Source: Oceanirhabdus sp942490885 (GTDB taxonomy: Bacteria > Bacillota > Clostridia > Clostridiales > Clostridiaceae). Taken from it: DNA of 64,000 bases. The position numbers and the translations under genes are program-made. This document shows, piece after piece, positions 27,126 through 34,938 of this stretch. Numbering within the stretch: the stretch's first letter is position 1; every line of letters begins with the position of its first letter. The notes beneath the pieces were generated by a model. The model was given only the letters and a program-made list of their open reading frames with translations, was not told the origin of the DNA and searched no databases. The DNA lies in NCBI GenBank assembly GCA_942490885.1, contig CALNYT010000002.1:3472001-3536000 (forward strand), written 5' to 3'.

Positions 27126-27528
27126 AGTTTTTCCTCCTAAGTTTAAACAATAAAAAATATATGTTAATATAAATTAACAACGATAGTATACTGCCTATTA
27201 AACTAAAACTTACATATATAAATAATATTTCTTATTTGTAAATCTTTATGGTTTATTTTTGTCCCACTTAATTTTATTGCAAAACGATCTAATATCTCAT
27301 CATATTATAAATTTCTTTATAACAAATATGACATAAATTGTATCATTTCGTCATTCGTGTATAAATAGACGTTATGCTCTTCCGCATAAAACTTCATATG
27401 TTTACAATGTTTTCTAATTCAAACCAAATATAACACCCCTATCATGCTCTGTCAAGATATAACTTTAAAATATAAATTCAAGAAATATGGGATCGATAAT
27501 AACAATAAAGGATACCTTATTTTTTTAT

Positions 27529-27559
27529 TGACTTCCCCTTAGGGTAATATAATATACTA
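27529..27559 (+). promoter_or_regulatory. Promoter with 19-bp spacer and dyad, MerR-type
   Basis: TTGACT and TATACT are separated by 19 bases, too far for normal sigma-A recognition but the usual spacing for promoters activated by MerR-family proteins. The spacer holds the dyad-like CCCCTTAGGG, where MerR proteins bind. No MerR gene is in the window. Confidence 0.6.
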
Positions 27560-27614
27560 TACTATTTAACATAAAGATTTTAGGATTAATTTATAAAAAG
27601 AGAAGAAGGAACTT

Positions 27615-27689
27615 TTGAAAATAAGGAATTTTGTGGAGCTTTTGAAAGAAGTACAGGCTGAAATCATCAGTCGTACAGTTTTAGAGTAA
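27615..27689 (+). CDS. 24-residue micro-ORF or truncated gene
   Basis: Starts at TTG 27615 with AGAAGGA 5 bases upstream and encodes MKIRNFVELLKEVQAEIISR followed by TVLE, then TAA. It is preceded by the MerR-type promoter and followed within 50 bases by a terminator. The amphipathic helical sequence looks like the first residues of a longer enzyme, so it may be the stump of a MerR-controlled gene deleted downstream; a genuine small protein is also possible. Confidence 0.4.
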   Translation: MKIRNFVELLKEVQAEIISRTVLE

Positions 27690-27733
27690 ACTATACTCAT
27701 TGAGGAGTAAGTATCTTTATAAATAGAATCCTT

Positions 27734-27777
27734 AAAATACCAACAGGATCATTTTAATTAATTCTGTTGGTATTTTT
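27734..27777. terminator. Bidirectional terminator
   Basis: AAAATACCAACAG pairs with CTGTTGGTATTTT across a 17-base AT loop. It ends the rightward micro-unit and lies directly at the stop of the 541-residue gene. Confidence 0.8.
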
Positions 27778-29403
27778 CTAATACTCTTGATACTTATTTG
27801 CAAAGTTATCTTTTTTCTTGCATAATTCTTTTATTTTATCAAACTCTGTTGAATCTATAAGCCCAATAGATTCCATGTATCTTCCATAATGTTTAAGTGA
27901 AACCAACTGCTCCTTAACATTTGTTTTACTTGATGCTACTTTTCTTATATAAAAATCCATATAATCATCTATCATATCAGCTTCTAGAACCTTAGTATCT
28001 AATTTCATATTACCAACTACATATACTGTACAGAAAAAATTAATGTTCTCAACATGTTTCTGTGCTGTACTCTCTTTAAAATTCTTTTCATATGCTAGAT
28101 AATCATAAAATTTAGATATATGCGAACTTACTTCTTCATTTGCATTCTCAAAATGGGTATCAAATCCATAGTAATCATCTTGTTCCATAAAATTTTTAAA
28201 ACTATTCATCATTTCTTCCATTGACTCTTCTAATTCACCACTTAAAACAAGTTTCATTTCTTCCTTTATGTCTACGAACATATCCTGGAATTCATGTTCT
28301 TTTATCTTATTAAAATTCTTTTTAGGGTGTACCTTCTTAAATAATGACATTATCTTATCCCCTAAACACGTAAGGTCATGTGCCTCATCCATATCAAACA
28401 TATATCCTTGTTTCTCCATAGGATCATTACACCTTATAAGTTGATTCATACTTCCGTATACATCGTACACCTGAGCATAATTAGGTGTTATTATTCCAAG
28501 ATAATATCCAAACACACTTATAAACCACATATCAATATATATTCCAAAATATGTCTCGCTTAGCATTTCTGCAAGGTTTCTTGGATTGGTATTTAATATT
28601 TCATTTAGAATTTGCTCATCTCCTGAATTTCTTGCATGCTCAATAAATTCTTCCATAAAACTAACATTCTTATCTACTTCATTAAAATACTTATCATTAA
28701 TAACGCCATTATCTATCATGTCTATTATTTTTTGTCTAGTTAATTTATTTGAAAATATAGATTGCTCATTAAATCTTTTTACACTTATGTTAATACTATT
28801 ATCGACAACTATATACAATTGCTCTTCTTTTGAAAGGCTTAAAAACTCATCATATCCCTTTGTGGGTATCAAACAAATAGTTCCTATTGAAGGCATCTCT
28901 TTAATTAACATCATTTCTTTAGCAAGTTCTACTAAATAAAATAAATAATATGCATTTCTATAATTTATTTCATCTATAAACATTTCGCCATTTTTAAGTA
29001 CAAAACCAGACTCCATATCAAGATGAACACTTGGTTTTGAAAACTCCACTAATTTTATCAAATCCTCAACAACAGGATGTTCCTCTATTGAAAAATACTT
29101 ATAACTATATGTAAATTTCACCTTATTTCCCTTACTAAACTCAGGTTTTATATGGGGCATTACAACATACTCTCCCTGTATCTTTTGTTGTGCTATTTCA
29201 TTTATTAAAAAACAAGGATTGAGATACGTTAATTCAAGCATTGCTGAGTAATACCATCTTCGAAATAAAGTATCTCTTACATTAAAGATTTTATCTTTAT
29301 CCTCTATAGAATTATATCCTTTTAAAAATTGCTCTTCAAAATATCCTGTTATTTCTTTTACTCTTGCATCATTCTTAATTATATCTAATATTCTACTTTT
29401 CAT
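27778..29403 (-). CDS. Unknown protein with C-terminal integrase-arm-like helical domain
   Basis: A 541-residue soluble protein; start with GGAGGAGA 7 bases upstream. It has no membrane segments. Residues 1-430 are alpha/beta with an acidic stretch near 395-420 (SGELEESMEEMMNS). Residues about 435-530 (FYDYLAYEKNFKESTAQKHV onward) have the spacing of the SAM-like core-binding domain of tyrosine recombinases, but no recombinase catalytic domain follows. I do not recognise the rest. A role in binding DNA or protein partners is possible but not shown. Stand-alone gene. Confidence 0.55.
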   Translation of the reverse strand: MKSRILDIIKNDARVKEITGYFEEQFLKGYNSIEDKDKIFNVRDTLFRRWYYSAMLELTYLNPCFLINEIAQQKIQGEYVVMPHIKPEFSKGNKVKFTYSYKYFSIEEHPVVEDLIKLVEFSKPSVHLDMESGFVLKNGEMFIDEINYRNAYYLFYLVELAKEMMLIKEMPSIGTICLIPTKGYDEFLSLSKEEQLYIVVDNSINISVKRFNEQSIFSNKLTRQKIIDMIDNGVINDKYFNEVDKNVSFMEEFIEHARNSGDEQILNEILNTNPRNLAEMLSETYFGIYIDMWFISVFGYYLGIITPNYAQVYDVYGSMNQLIRCNDPMEKQGYMFDMDEAHDLTCLGDKIMSLFKKVHPKKNFNKIKEHEFQDMFVDIKEEMKLVLSGELEESMEEMMNSFKNFMEQDDYYGFDTHFENANEEVSSHISKFYDYLAYEKNFKESTAQKHVENINFFCTVYVVGNMKLDTKVLEADMIDDYMDFYIRKVASSKTNVKEQLVSLKHYGRYMESIGLIDSTEFDKIKELCKKKDNFANKYQEY

Positions 29404-29487
29404 CTGTACATCTCCTCCTCATCTATATTATTTTATCACAATTATTAGTTTTTCACTTCTCTTTATTTCTTTACTTCTTCTAAAATA

Positions 29488-29529
29488 CGCCTATTTTCGA
29501 CAGGTGACCGCCTATTTCCGACAGGTGAC
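29488..29529. repeat. 21-bp tandem repeat, two copies
   Basis: CGCCTATTTTCGACAGGTGAC is followed directly by a second copy with one change (T to C), then TGTCCCCC. It lies immediately downstream of the metallo-beta-lactamase gene stop. The GACAGGTGAC/GTCCCC words resemble the element at 23754. Confidence 0.75.
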
Positions 29530-29536
29530 TGTCCCC

Positions 29537-30580
29537 CTAATAAGAACTTATTCCACCTTGAAGAATATAAACCTTTTTAAATCCTGCTTTTGTAAGTAGC
29601 TTTGAAGCTATCTGTGATTTATAACCCCTTCTGCATATAATTATGATTTCCTTATCTTTATACTTAGTTAGTTTATCTAAGCTTGAAGATAATTCTCCTA
29701 AAGGTATATTTATTGAACCTTCTAGCGGTGGATATTCATTTATTAATTCTTCTTTTGCACGAACATCCAAAATTACTATATCTTCATTTTTATTTATTTT
29801 TTCCTTTAACTGTTGAGGTGTAATATAAAGAAGAACTTCTCTATATCTTTTAACTCCACTTTGGCACACTGCATCTGCAGAAGGTATTTCCACTGCAGAC
29901 AACTCCTTATTACAAATCTTATTAGCATCCACTACCTTAAGGAGCCATTCAGGGGCTTCTTCAGGTTTATTCTTAATCAAGTATTTTTTAAAATCCTCTT
30001 TACATTTAAATTTTAAATATAGATTTTTCTTTTTTTGAAGCCATAAAGTTGATACCGATGAGTTACTGTAATTGTGCCCTGGACAAACAATAAGGTAGTC
30101 TGGTAATTTTTTAAGCTTCTTTAAGCTTTTCCAGTGTTGATCCATATTTCCTGATGGCAGGTCATTTCTTCCTCCTCCCTCATCTAAGAAAAGAAAATCT
30201 CCTGTGAAAATTTTATCTTCAAAAATTAGACAAACGGAATCATTTGTGTGTCCGGGAGTATGCACTACTTTAATATCTATATCTTCAATGACTATATGCT
30301 CATTATCCTTAAGTCTTAAAGAAACACAGGAAACTTCTGTGTTTTTATGCATTGCGTAAGTACAATTTGTTTTTTTAACTAATAAAGGTGCTCCACTTAA
30401 ATGATCCGCGTGAGTATGTGTATCAAATACCATTAATAATTTTCCATCCTTCTGTTCCAATAAATTCAAATAAAAATCTACATAATCTAGCTTGGGATCA
30501 ATAATAACAGCACTCTTCTTTTCTTCATCAAAAATCATATAACTCATACAATCATCGGGATTCAACTGTTCAAAATACAT
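29537..30580 (-). CDS. Metallo-beta-lactamase/rhodanese fusion hydrolase
   Basis: A 347-residue protein. The N-terminal MBL domain has THTHADHLSG (HxHxDH metal motif, residues about 55-60), HTPGHTNDS and FTGDFLF, as in persulfide dioxygenase and glyoxalase II relatives. A linker of about 60 residues leads to a C-terminal rhodanese domain (about 255-347) with the catalytic loop CRRGYKS. Such fusions process persulfides or low-molecular-weight thiol-sulfur species. The start (MYFEQLNPDD) has AGGAG upstream. It lies 50 bases downstream of the patatin gene in the same direction and is probably cotranscribed. Confidence 0.85.
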   Translation of the reverse strand: MYFEQLNPDDCMSYMIFDEEKKSAVIIDPKLDYVDFYLNLLEQKDGKLLMVFDTHTHADHLSGAPLLVKKTNCTYAMHKNTEVSCVSLRLKDNEHIVIEDIDIKVVHTPGHTNDSVCLIFEDKIFTGDFLFLDEGGGRNDLPSGNMDQHWKSLKKLKKLPDYLIVCPGHNYSNSSVSTLWLQKKKNLYLKFKCKEDFKKYLIKNKPEEAPEWLLKVVDANKICNKELSAVEIPSADAVCQSGVKRYREVLLYITPQQLKEKINKNEDIVILDVRAKEELINEYPPLEGSINIPLGELSSSLDKLTKYKDKEIIIICRRGYKSQIASKLLTKAGFKKVYILQGGISSY

Positions 30581-30630
30581 ATATTGTTCTCCTATTATAC
30601 ATGTTATTATTTTATATTATGAAGTTCTAA

Positions 30631-31671
30631 TCATTTTAGTTCTTTGGAGTTTATAGATTCTCTCTTTCTTCTTAATTCATTATGTTTTCTATAATTATCA
30701 TCCATAACTTTTAAGAACTCTTTGGCACAATTTTCTCCTGATTTACATAAACCATCTATCTTTTCTTTTGTTAAATTTAAATCTGTTGTCTTTACATTAC
30801 TCGTATTAATTTTTATTGTTCTTAAGTAATTCATTTCTGCTATATGAATATCATCCTGTGCCTCAAGCATAGTTTCAATAATTGCTTTTCCAAAGTTAAT
30901 TATATTGGTAATTTTATGTTTTCTTATTACTTCCTTACTTCCCGCTAATTTAAATCCTATAGTAGGATAAGGAGGCACTCCATTTACATCAAAAATCCAA
31001 ACAGGAAAATTGCTTAAAACTCCTCCATCAACTATAAAAGAATTTTCTTGAGAAATCTTATTATATAAAATTATAGGTTGAAAGAAAAAGGGTAAGCTTA
31101 TACTCATTCTTACTGCCACACTTACATCCAAATCGTCAGGGTTAATTCCATACTCTTCAATATCTTCAGGAAATATAAGCATTTTACCTCTTGTTATATC
31201 AGCTGCAATAATATGAAGTTTATACTTTCTTTTATATTTTGAATTATTTAAAAGATTGCCATTTTCACCTGGTATAATCAGATCTCCAAACTTAACATTT
31301 TTTCTATTACCCAATTTCCCTTTAAGTTTATTAAATAACAATTCATTAATAAAATCTTCTATATGACTTGCTTTATATATTCCTTTTTTAAATATTAATT
31401 TACCTACTTTACTAATCATCCATGTAGATTGAAAATTTTTATCTATCATAGTTTTACAATTTTTCTCATTAAATATGTCTTTAAGCTCCTCACCTGTATA
31501 TCCTGCTGCAACAAGAGAAGCAACTATTGCTCCAGCTGAATTTCCAGCAATATTTCTCCATGTATATCCGTGATCTTCCATTACTTTTAAAGCTCCAATA
31601 AGACCTATCCCCTTAGCTCCTCCACCTTCAAAAACGACATCTGCAATTTTACTATTATTATATATATTTAT
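30631..31671 (-). CDS. Patatin-like phospholipase 1, unusual start
   Basis: Patatin acyl hydrolase with the catalytic GNSAGAIVA (GxSxG) and DGGVLSNFP (Asp of the Ser-Asp dyad). The first ATG in frame (31581) would leave out the oxyanion motif FEGGGAKGIG, which is encoded just upstream, so translation must begin earlier. No ATG, GTG or TTG lies in frame there. Candidate starts are ATA 31671 or ATA 31665, the latter 6 bases after a GGGGGG run. An out-of-frame ATG at 31677-31679 precedes that G6 tract; one extra G would put it in frame. So this is a rare start, a phase-variable G-tract or a sequence error. Expected role: phospholipid hydrolysis. It faces the toxin gene divergently. Confidence 0.75.
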   Translation of the reverse strand: MNIYNNSKIADVVFEGGGAKGIGLIGALKVMEDHGYTWRNIAGNSAGAIVASLVAAGYTGEELKDIFNEKNCKTMIDKNFQSTWMISKVGKLIFKKGIYKASHIEDFINELLFNKLKGKLGNRKNVKFGDLIIPGENGNLLNNSKYKRKYKLHIIAADITRGKMLIFPEDIEEYGINPDDLDVSVAVRMSISLPFFFQPIILYNKISQENSFIVDGGVLSNFPVWIFDVNGVPPYPTIGFKLAGSKEVIRKHKITNIINFGKAIIETMLEAQDDIHIAEMNYLRTIKINTSNVKTTDLNLTKEKIDGLCKSGENCAKEFLKVMDDNYRKHNELRRKRESINSKELK

Positions 31672-31861
31672 CCCCCCATCCTTTTCCTATAATCAATATA
31701 TGAAAAAGCATTTTCAGTATTATTAATATCGTAGGACAATAGTAACTTTCTTTCGTCAAAATAAGACGGATTAACTAAAGAATTATTTTTACAATTCTTG
31801 GTAATATTTATGTCTTTTAATCCATATGAATAATAGTAAATTATATATATGGAGGTGCTTT

Positions 31862-32698
31862 ATGGCAATTATTGATATGTTAAATGAAACAGAGATATAC
31901 GCTAAGAGAGAGTGTGAAGAGAGGGGGTATGAATATATATCATGCGGTTATGCTGAAGAGGATATTGATGAATCCCTATGGTTTAAATTGGAAGACATAG
32001 ATGTAACGGTTGATAACAATTATGTTAATACCCCATCTGAAGTAGTTCTTACAGCTAGGCAGTTTGTAACAAACGACTCTCCAGAGACGATAACAAAAAC
32101 TTTAACTTTTCGTGAGGAAACAACTGAAACTACTACTACAAGCACTGAAGAAGGTTTTTCTGTAAGTGGTGGCATAACATCTACAAGTTCATTTAATATA
32201 TTTTTTGTAGAACAAACAATAGAGGTTTCGATTTCAGCAGAATATAACTACAGTTCAACAGAGGAAATATCTAAAACAAAAACACGAGAATGGGTAGATC
32301 AAACAACTGTACCTGTATCTCCATTTCATAAAGCAATTGTAACTTACGTGATAACTAAAGGTGATTATTCTGTTCCCGTTAATTTAGAATGTACAGTAAA
32401 AGGAATGATGTGGTATGACCATAAAGTGGATAATGAGGTTAGACGTATGTATGTACAAGCTCATTATTTATTAGAAAAAAATAATACACCTGGATTTACT
32501 TTTTATTCTATAGAAAATAAAGCTAAGTTTAAAGGCGTTGCAAAATTAAAGGGAGATATAGGTTTAGAGTCTATGGTCTTTATTGAGTCTCAACCAATAT
32601 CAGGTAATAGTGAATCAAAAACTTATTTGATTCCATTAACTAAAAAGAATTCATTATTTTCCAGTTCAAAACCAGCTGAATTTTCAATAAGAAAATAA
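31862..32698 (+). CDS. Aerolysin-like beta-pore-forming protein (ETX/MTX2 family)
   Basis: About 278 residues from ATG 31862, preceded by GGAGGTG 5 bases away; an ATG 12 codons earlier lacks a site. The central region (about residues 75-165) is Ser/Thr-rich with alternating polarity (TETTTTSTEEGFSVSGGITS, later ETTE/STEEISKTKTREW), typical of the insertion loop and beta strands of epsilon toxin and mosquitocidal MTX2. No signal peptide is present, so release would need lysis, or the protein acts inside the cell. It is the only rightward gene here, flanked by two patatin genes, suggesting a membrane-attacking set. Family assignment is by pattern; host or target unknown. Confidence 0.7.
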   Translation: MAIIDMLNETEIYAKRECEERGYEYISCGYAEEDIDESLWFKLEDIDVTVDNNYVNTPSEVVLTARQFVTNDSPETITKTLTFREETTETTTTSTEEGFSVSGGITSTSSFNIFFVEQTIEVSISAEYNYSSTEEISKTKTREWVDQTTVPVSPFHKAIVTYVITKGDYSVPVNLECTVKGMMWYDHKVDNEVRRMYVQAHYLLEKNNTPGFTFYSIENKAKFKGVAKLKGDIGLESMVFIESQPISGNSESKTYLIPLTKKNSLFSSSKPAEFSIRK

Positions 32699-33040
32699 TA
32701 TAAATTTTATTTCAGTACTTACAGCGAAAAATTTCTGGACATTAGCTAATGCAGTTTTTAAAATTACCCTACTCCAAAAACTTTAAAAATGCTTGGATAT
32801 TTGTCAGGATATGACTATAAAATTCGAGAGTTAAATGTGTGAATTATTTTTCTAATTATTCATAAAAAATAGAGCTTACTCAAAGCGTAAGCTCTATTTT
32901 TCATTAGCGGTTATACCTAACATTGAACATAAGACTAAATTACTCCCTACTTCTTATAAGAACCTATAGATGCCTATAAATGCCTAATAACTGCTTTATT
33001 ATAATTCCTCTTGAGTAATTCCAAAAGAGTCTTAAAAAAA
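32699..33040. other. Spacer between toxin gene and patatin 2
   Basis: 342 bases. Contains the terminator at 32864-32901; the remainder shows no convincing reading frame on either strand. Confidence 0.4.
32864..32901. terminator. Bidirectional terminator
   Basis: AAAATAGAGCTTAC pairs with GTAAGCTCTATTTT across a 7-base loop, between the convergent toxin and patatin 2 genes. Confidence 0.85.
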
Positions 33041-34039
33041 TTATTTATTTAAAGCCTCAGAGTTATCAAACCAATTAAAGTATTTTTCGGTATTTTCTCT
33101 ACCAGATTTTATTAGAGCTATTTTTTTGTCTTCACTTATATTAAACTCTATAGTAGTAACGCCTAATGTGTCTATATAAATAGTTCTGTGCCAATCATGG
33201 CTATTCAGATGAGCATTTGACTGACTTTCCAAAATTGTTTCTACAAGAGCAGATGTATAGTCAAAAAAATTATTTATTTTTCTTCTCTGAGGTTTAGCTG
33301 TGCCATTAAAAACATCAATTTCTTCTTTAGAATCTAATCTAAAACCTAATGTTTCTTTATTGTATATAAAAGGATTTTTAATTCCAAGGAGTCTTTTATT
33401 ATATTTTTCGTAGAATTCAGGTATTGAGAAGTTTTTATTTGTATATGTTTCATGATCAAAAAGTCTTACCGGGTAGTTATTTATCAACCCACCATCTACA
33501 TAAATATCACCATTCCCCCCTTTTGCTGCTTTAAAGAATAATGGTATTGACATAGATATACGAACCGCGTCTGCTATACAAATACTTGGAGTATGTTCAA
33601 ATGAAAAGATTTCCGAAAACCCTGTAGATAAATTTGCTCCAATAAAAAACATCTGCCGACCGATGCCTTTATCATTGAATTCTTGAAATGTACATTCACT
33701 ATTGCCAGTTTTTTGCTCTATAATTTTTCCAACCCATTCACGAAAAGAATCACCTGGATATATACCATATTCAGTGAATAATCGAACAGTATCACGTAAA
33801 AAACCCCAATCATCATCTAAAAAATCCATAATATTTGTTTTTTTTAGTATTCCTTCAATCTTTTCCATCGGATAATCTAGCCCTATCAATAAAGCAACTA
33901 TTGCCCCCGCTGAAGAACCAGCAACTCTTTCAATATTATCTAAAACTCCTTTTTGACTAAGAACTTTCAATGCCCCAATATACGCAAGGCCTTTAACTCC
34001 TCCCCCTTCTAGAACAAGATTTTTAAAGTTATATTTCAT
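33041..34039 (-). CDS. Patatin-like phospholipase 2
   Basis: A 332-residue protein with a complete patatin active site: oxyanion loop LVLEGGGVKGLAYIGAL at residues 8-24, nucleophile elbow AGSSAGAIVALL near residue 42 and DGGLINNYPVRLFD near residue 180 with the catalytic Asp. It hydrolyses acyl esters of phospholipids. The start has AGGAGG 7 bases away. No signal peptide, as usual for bacterial patatins, which may act intracellularly or after injection or lysis. It differs from patatin 1 in sequence, so the pair is not a recent duplication. Confidence 0.88.
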   Translation of the reverse strand: MKYNFKNLVLEGGGVKGLAYIGALKVLSQKGVLDNIERVAGSSAGAIVALLIGLDYPMEKIEGILKKTNIMDFLDDDWGFLRDTVRLFTEYGIYPGDSFREWVGKIIEQKTGNSECTFQEFNDKGIGRQMFFIGANLSTGFSEIFSFEHTPSICIADAVRISMSIPLFFKAAKGGNGDIYVDGGLINNYPVRLFDHETYTNKNFSIPEFYEKYNKRLLGIKNPFIYNKETLGFRLDSKEEIDVFNGTAKPQRRKINNFFDYTSALVETILESQSNAHLNSHDWHRTIYIDTLGVTTIEFNISEDKKIALIKSGRENTEKYFNWFDNSEALNK

Positions 34040-34060
34040 AAAAACTCCTCCTTTAAATGA

Positions 34061-34246
34061 CTAACCATTATTATACATTATATAATACCTATACTTATCT
34101 TTGAATTTTTTAGTATTTTGTATTAAGATGTTCTGAAATAACGTACCAGCATCAGCTAATTGTTTTCTTCTGCCTACCATAAATTCAGTAAGCATAACGC
34201 TAAAACCTATAAGTATAACAAAAATCAAATAAAATAAAACAAATTC
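34061..34246 (-). pseudogene. Remnant of a sodium:neurotransmitter symporter (NSS) gene
   Basis: An open frame without a start codon reads FVLFYLIFVILIGFSVML and continues TEFMVGRRKQ, the second membrane helix and following loop of NSS/LeuT-type carriers, then loses similarity and stops at TAG 34061. Only about 60 codons remain of a protein of about 450 residues. It overlaps the end of the neighbouring 136-residue reading frame, marking a deletion or recombination junction. Confidence 0.5.
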
Positions 34247-34635
34247 CTAAAAAATAAAAAGGAAAATATAAATTCGTTAATCGCATCTCCAAAATACGTA
34301 TTAATTTCAAAGATATTTAAAACAATTATTAACACACTAATAACCAATGAGTTTTTTAAATTTACGTGGTTAAAGGCTATTAATAATTTACTTTTTTCTT
34401 CTTTCATATCATCTATATCAGTTATTGCTTGTAGATTTATTTTAAACATTTTTGATACCATATAATCATATGACAATATGAATTTCAAAATAATAACTAC
34501 TCCTTGTTCATCAAATAACTTATTTTCGATTTTATTCTTTTTGTTGCTATCTGAAATTTTACCCTGAACAATATTGTTATACATTCTATTATGTGAAAAA
34601 AAACATACAATTACATATTCTATAAATCTCTTCAT
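34225..34635 (-). CDS. Small membrane protein, possibly truncated
   Basis: About 136 residues from ATG 34635, with AGGTG 6 bases upstream. Two hydrophobic helices in the last 45 residues. The segment ILSYDYMVSKMF and the following spacing resemble CLSFDYLMSYLS in the 403-residue membrane protein at 59415-60626, so it may be the shortened relative of that family. The C-terminus runs into the NSS remnant. It lies alone downstream of patatin 2's promoter; function unknown. Confidence 0.4.
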   Translation of the reverse strand: MKRFIEYVIVCFFSHNRMYNNIVQGKISDSNKKNKIENKLFDEQGVVIILKFILSYDYMVSKMFKINLQAITDIDDMKEEKSKLLIAFNHVNLKNSLVISVLIIVLNIFEINTYFGDAINEFIFSFLFFRNLFYFI

Positions 34636-34639
34636 TTGA

Positions 34640-34938
34640 AACACCTATTCTCTCTGTCAAATTGTACTATATGCATTTTTTTCCAATTAAATTATAATAT
34701 ATTATGTAAATCTTTTCATTAATGGATAGTCGAAACCTATCTTAAATTTATTTTCAAATACATTCTCTTCATAACTTTGATAACTTTTCATCATTTCAAA
34801 CCTTATATAAAAAAATATCTGTGGTTCTTCTTCTCATCCATTATTGAATGAGTACCAGATCCACAGACATTTATTGTCAGCTCCACATTAAACTTTTCAA
34901 GAAATTAAAACAAAAATCATACTATTGTTGTTGAATCA
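34640..34938. other. Spacer with a decayed palindromic element
   Basis: About 300 bases. At 34811-34873 TCTGTGG and CCACAGA flank a sequence containing GAGTACCAGATCCACAGACAT, closely matching GCGTACCAGGTCCACAGACA within the hairpin at 53501-53539. No gene seen. Confidence 0.45.

Larger units (their letters stand above)
27126..27777. other. Long intergenic region with MerR-type promoter and micro-ORF
   Basis: About 650 bases. Left part: promoter of the PHP gene and a 26-codon leftward frame (27317-27397, MKFYAEEHNVYLYT...) with no ribosome binding site, probably a remnant. Right part: a rightward MerR-type promoter (27529-27559), a TTG-initiated micro-ORF (27615-27689) and a terminator (27734-27777), together forming a compact transcription unit. 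Confidence 0.5.

Noticed and set aside
27317..27397. 26-codon leftward frame MKFYAEEHNVYLYT...
   Set aside because: No ribosome binding site and no context; kept only as a possible remnant in the intergenic entry.
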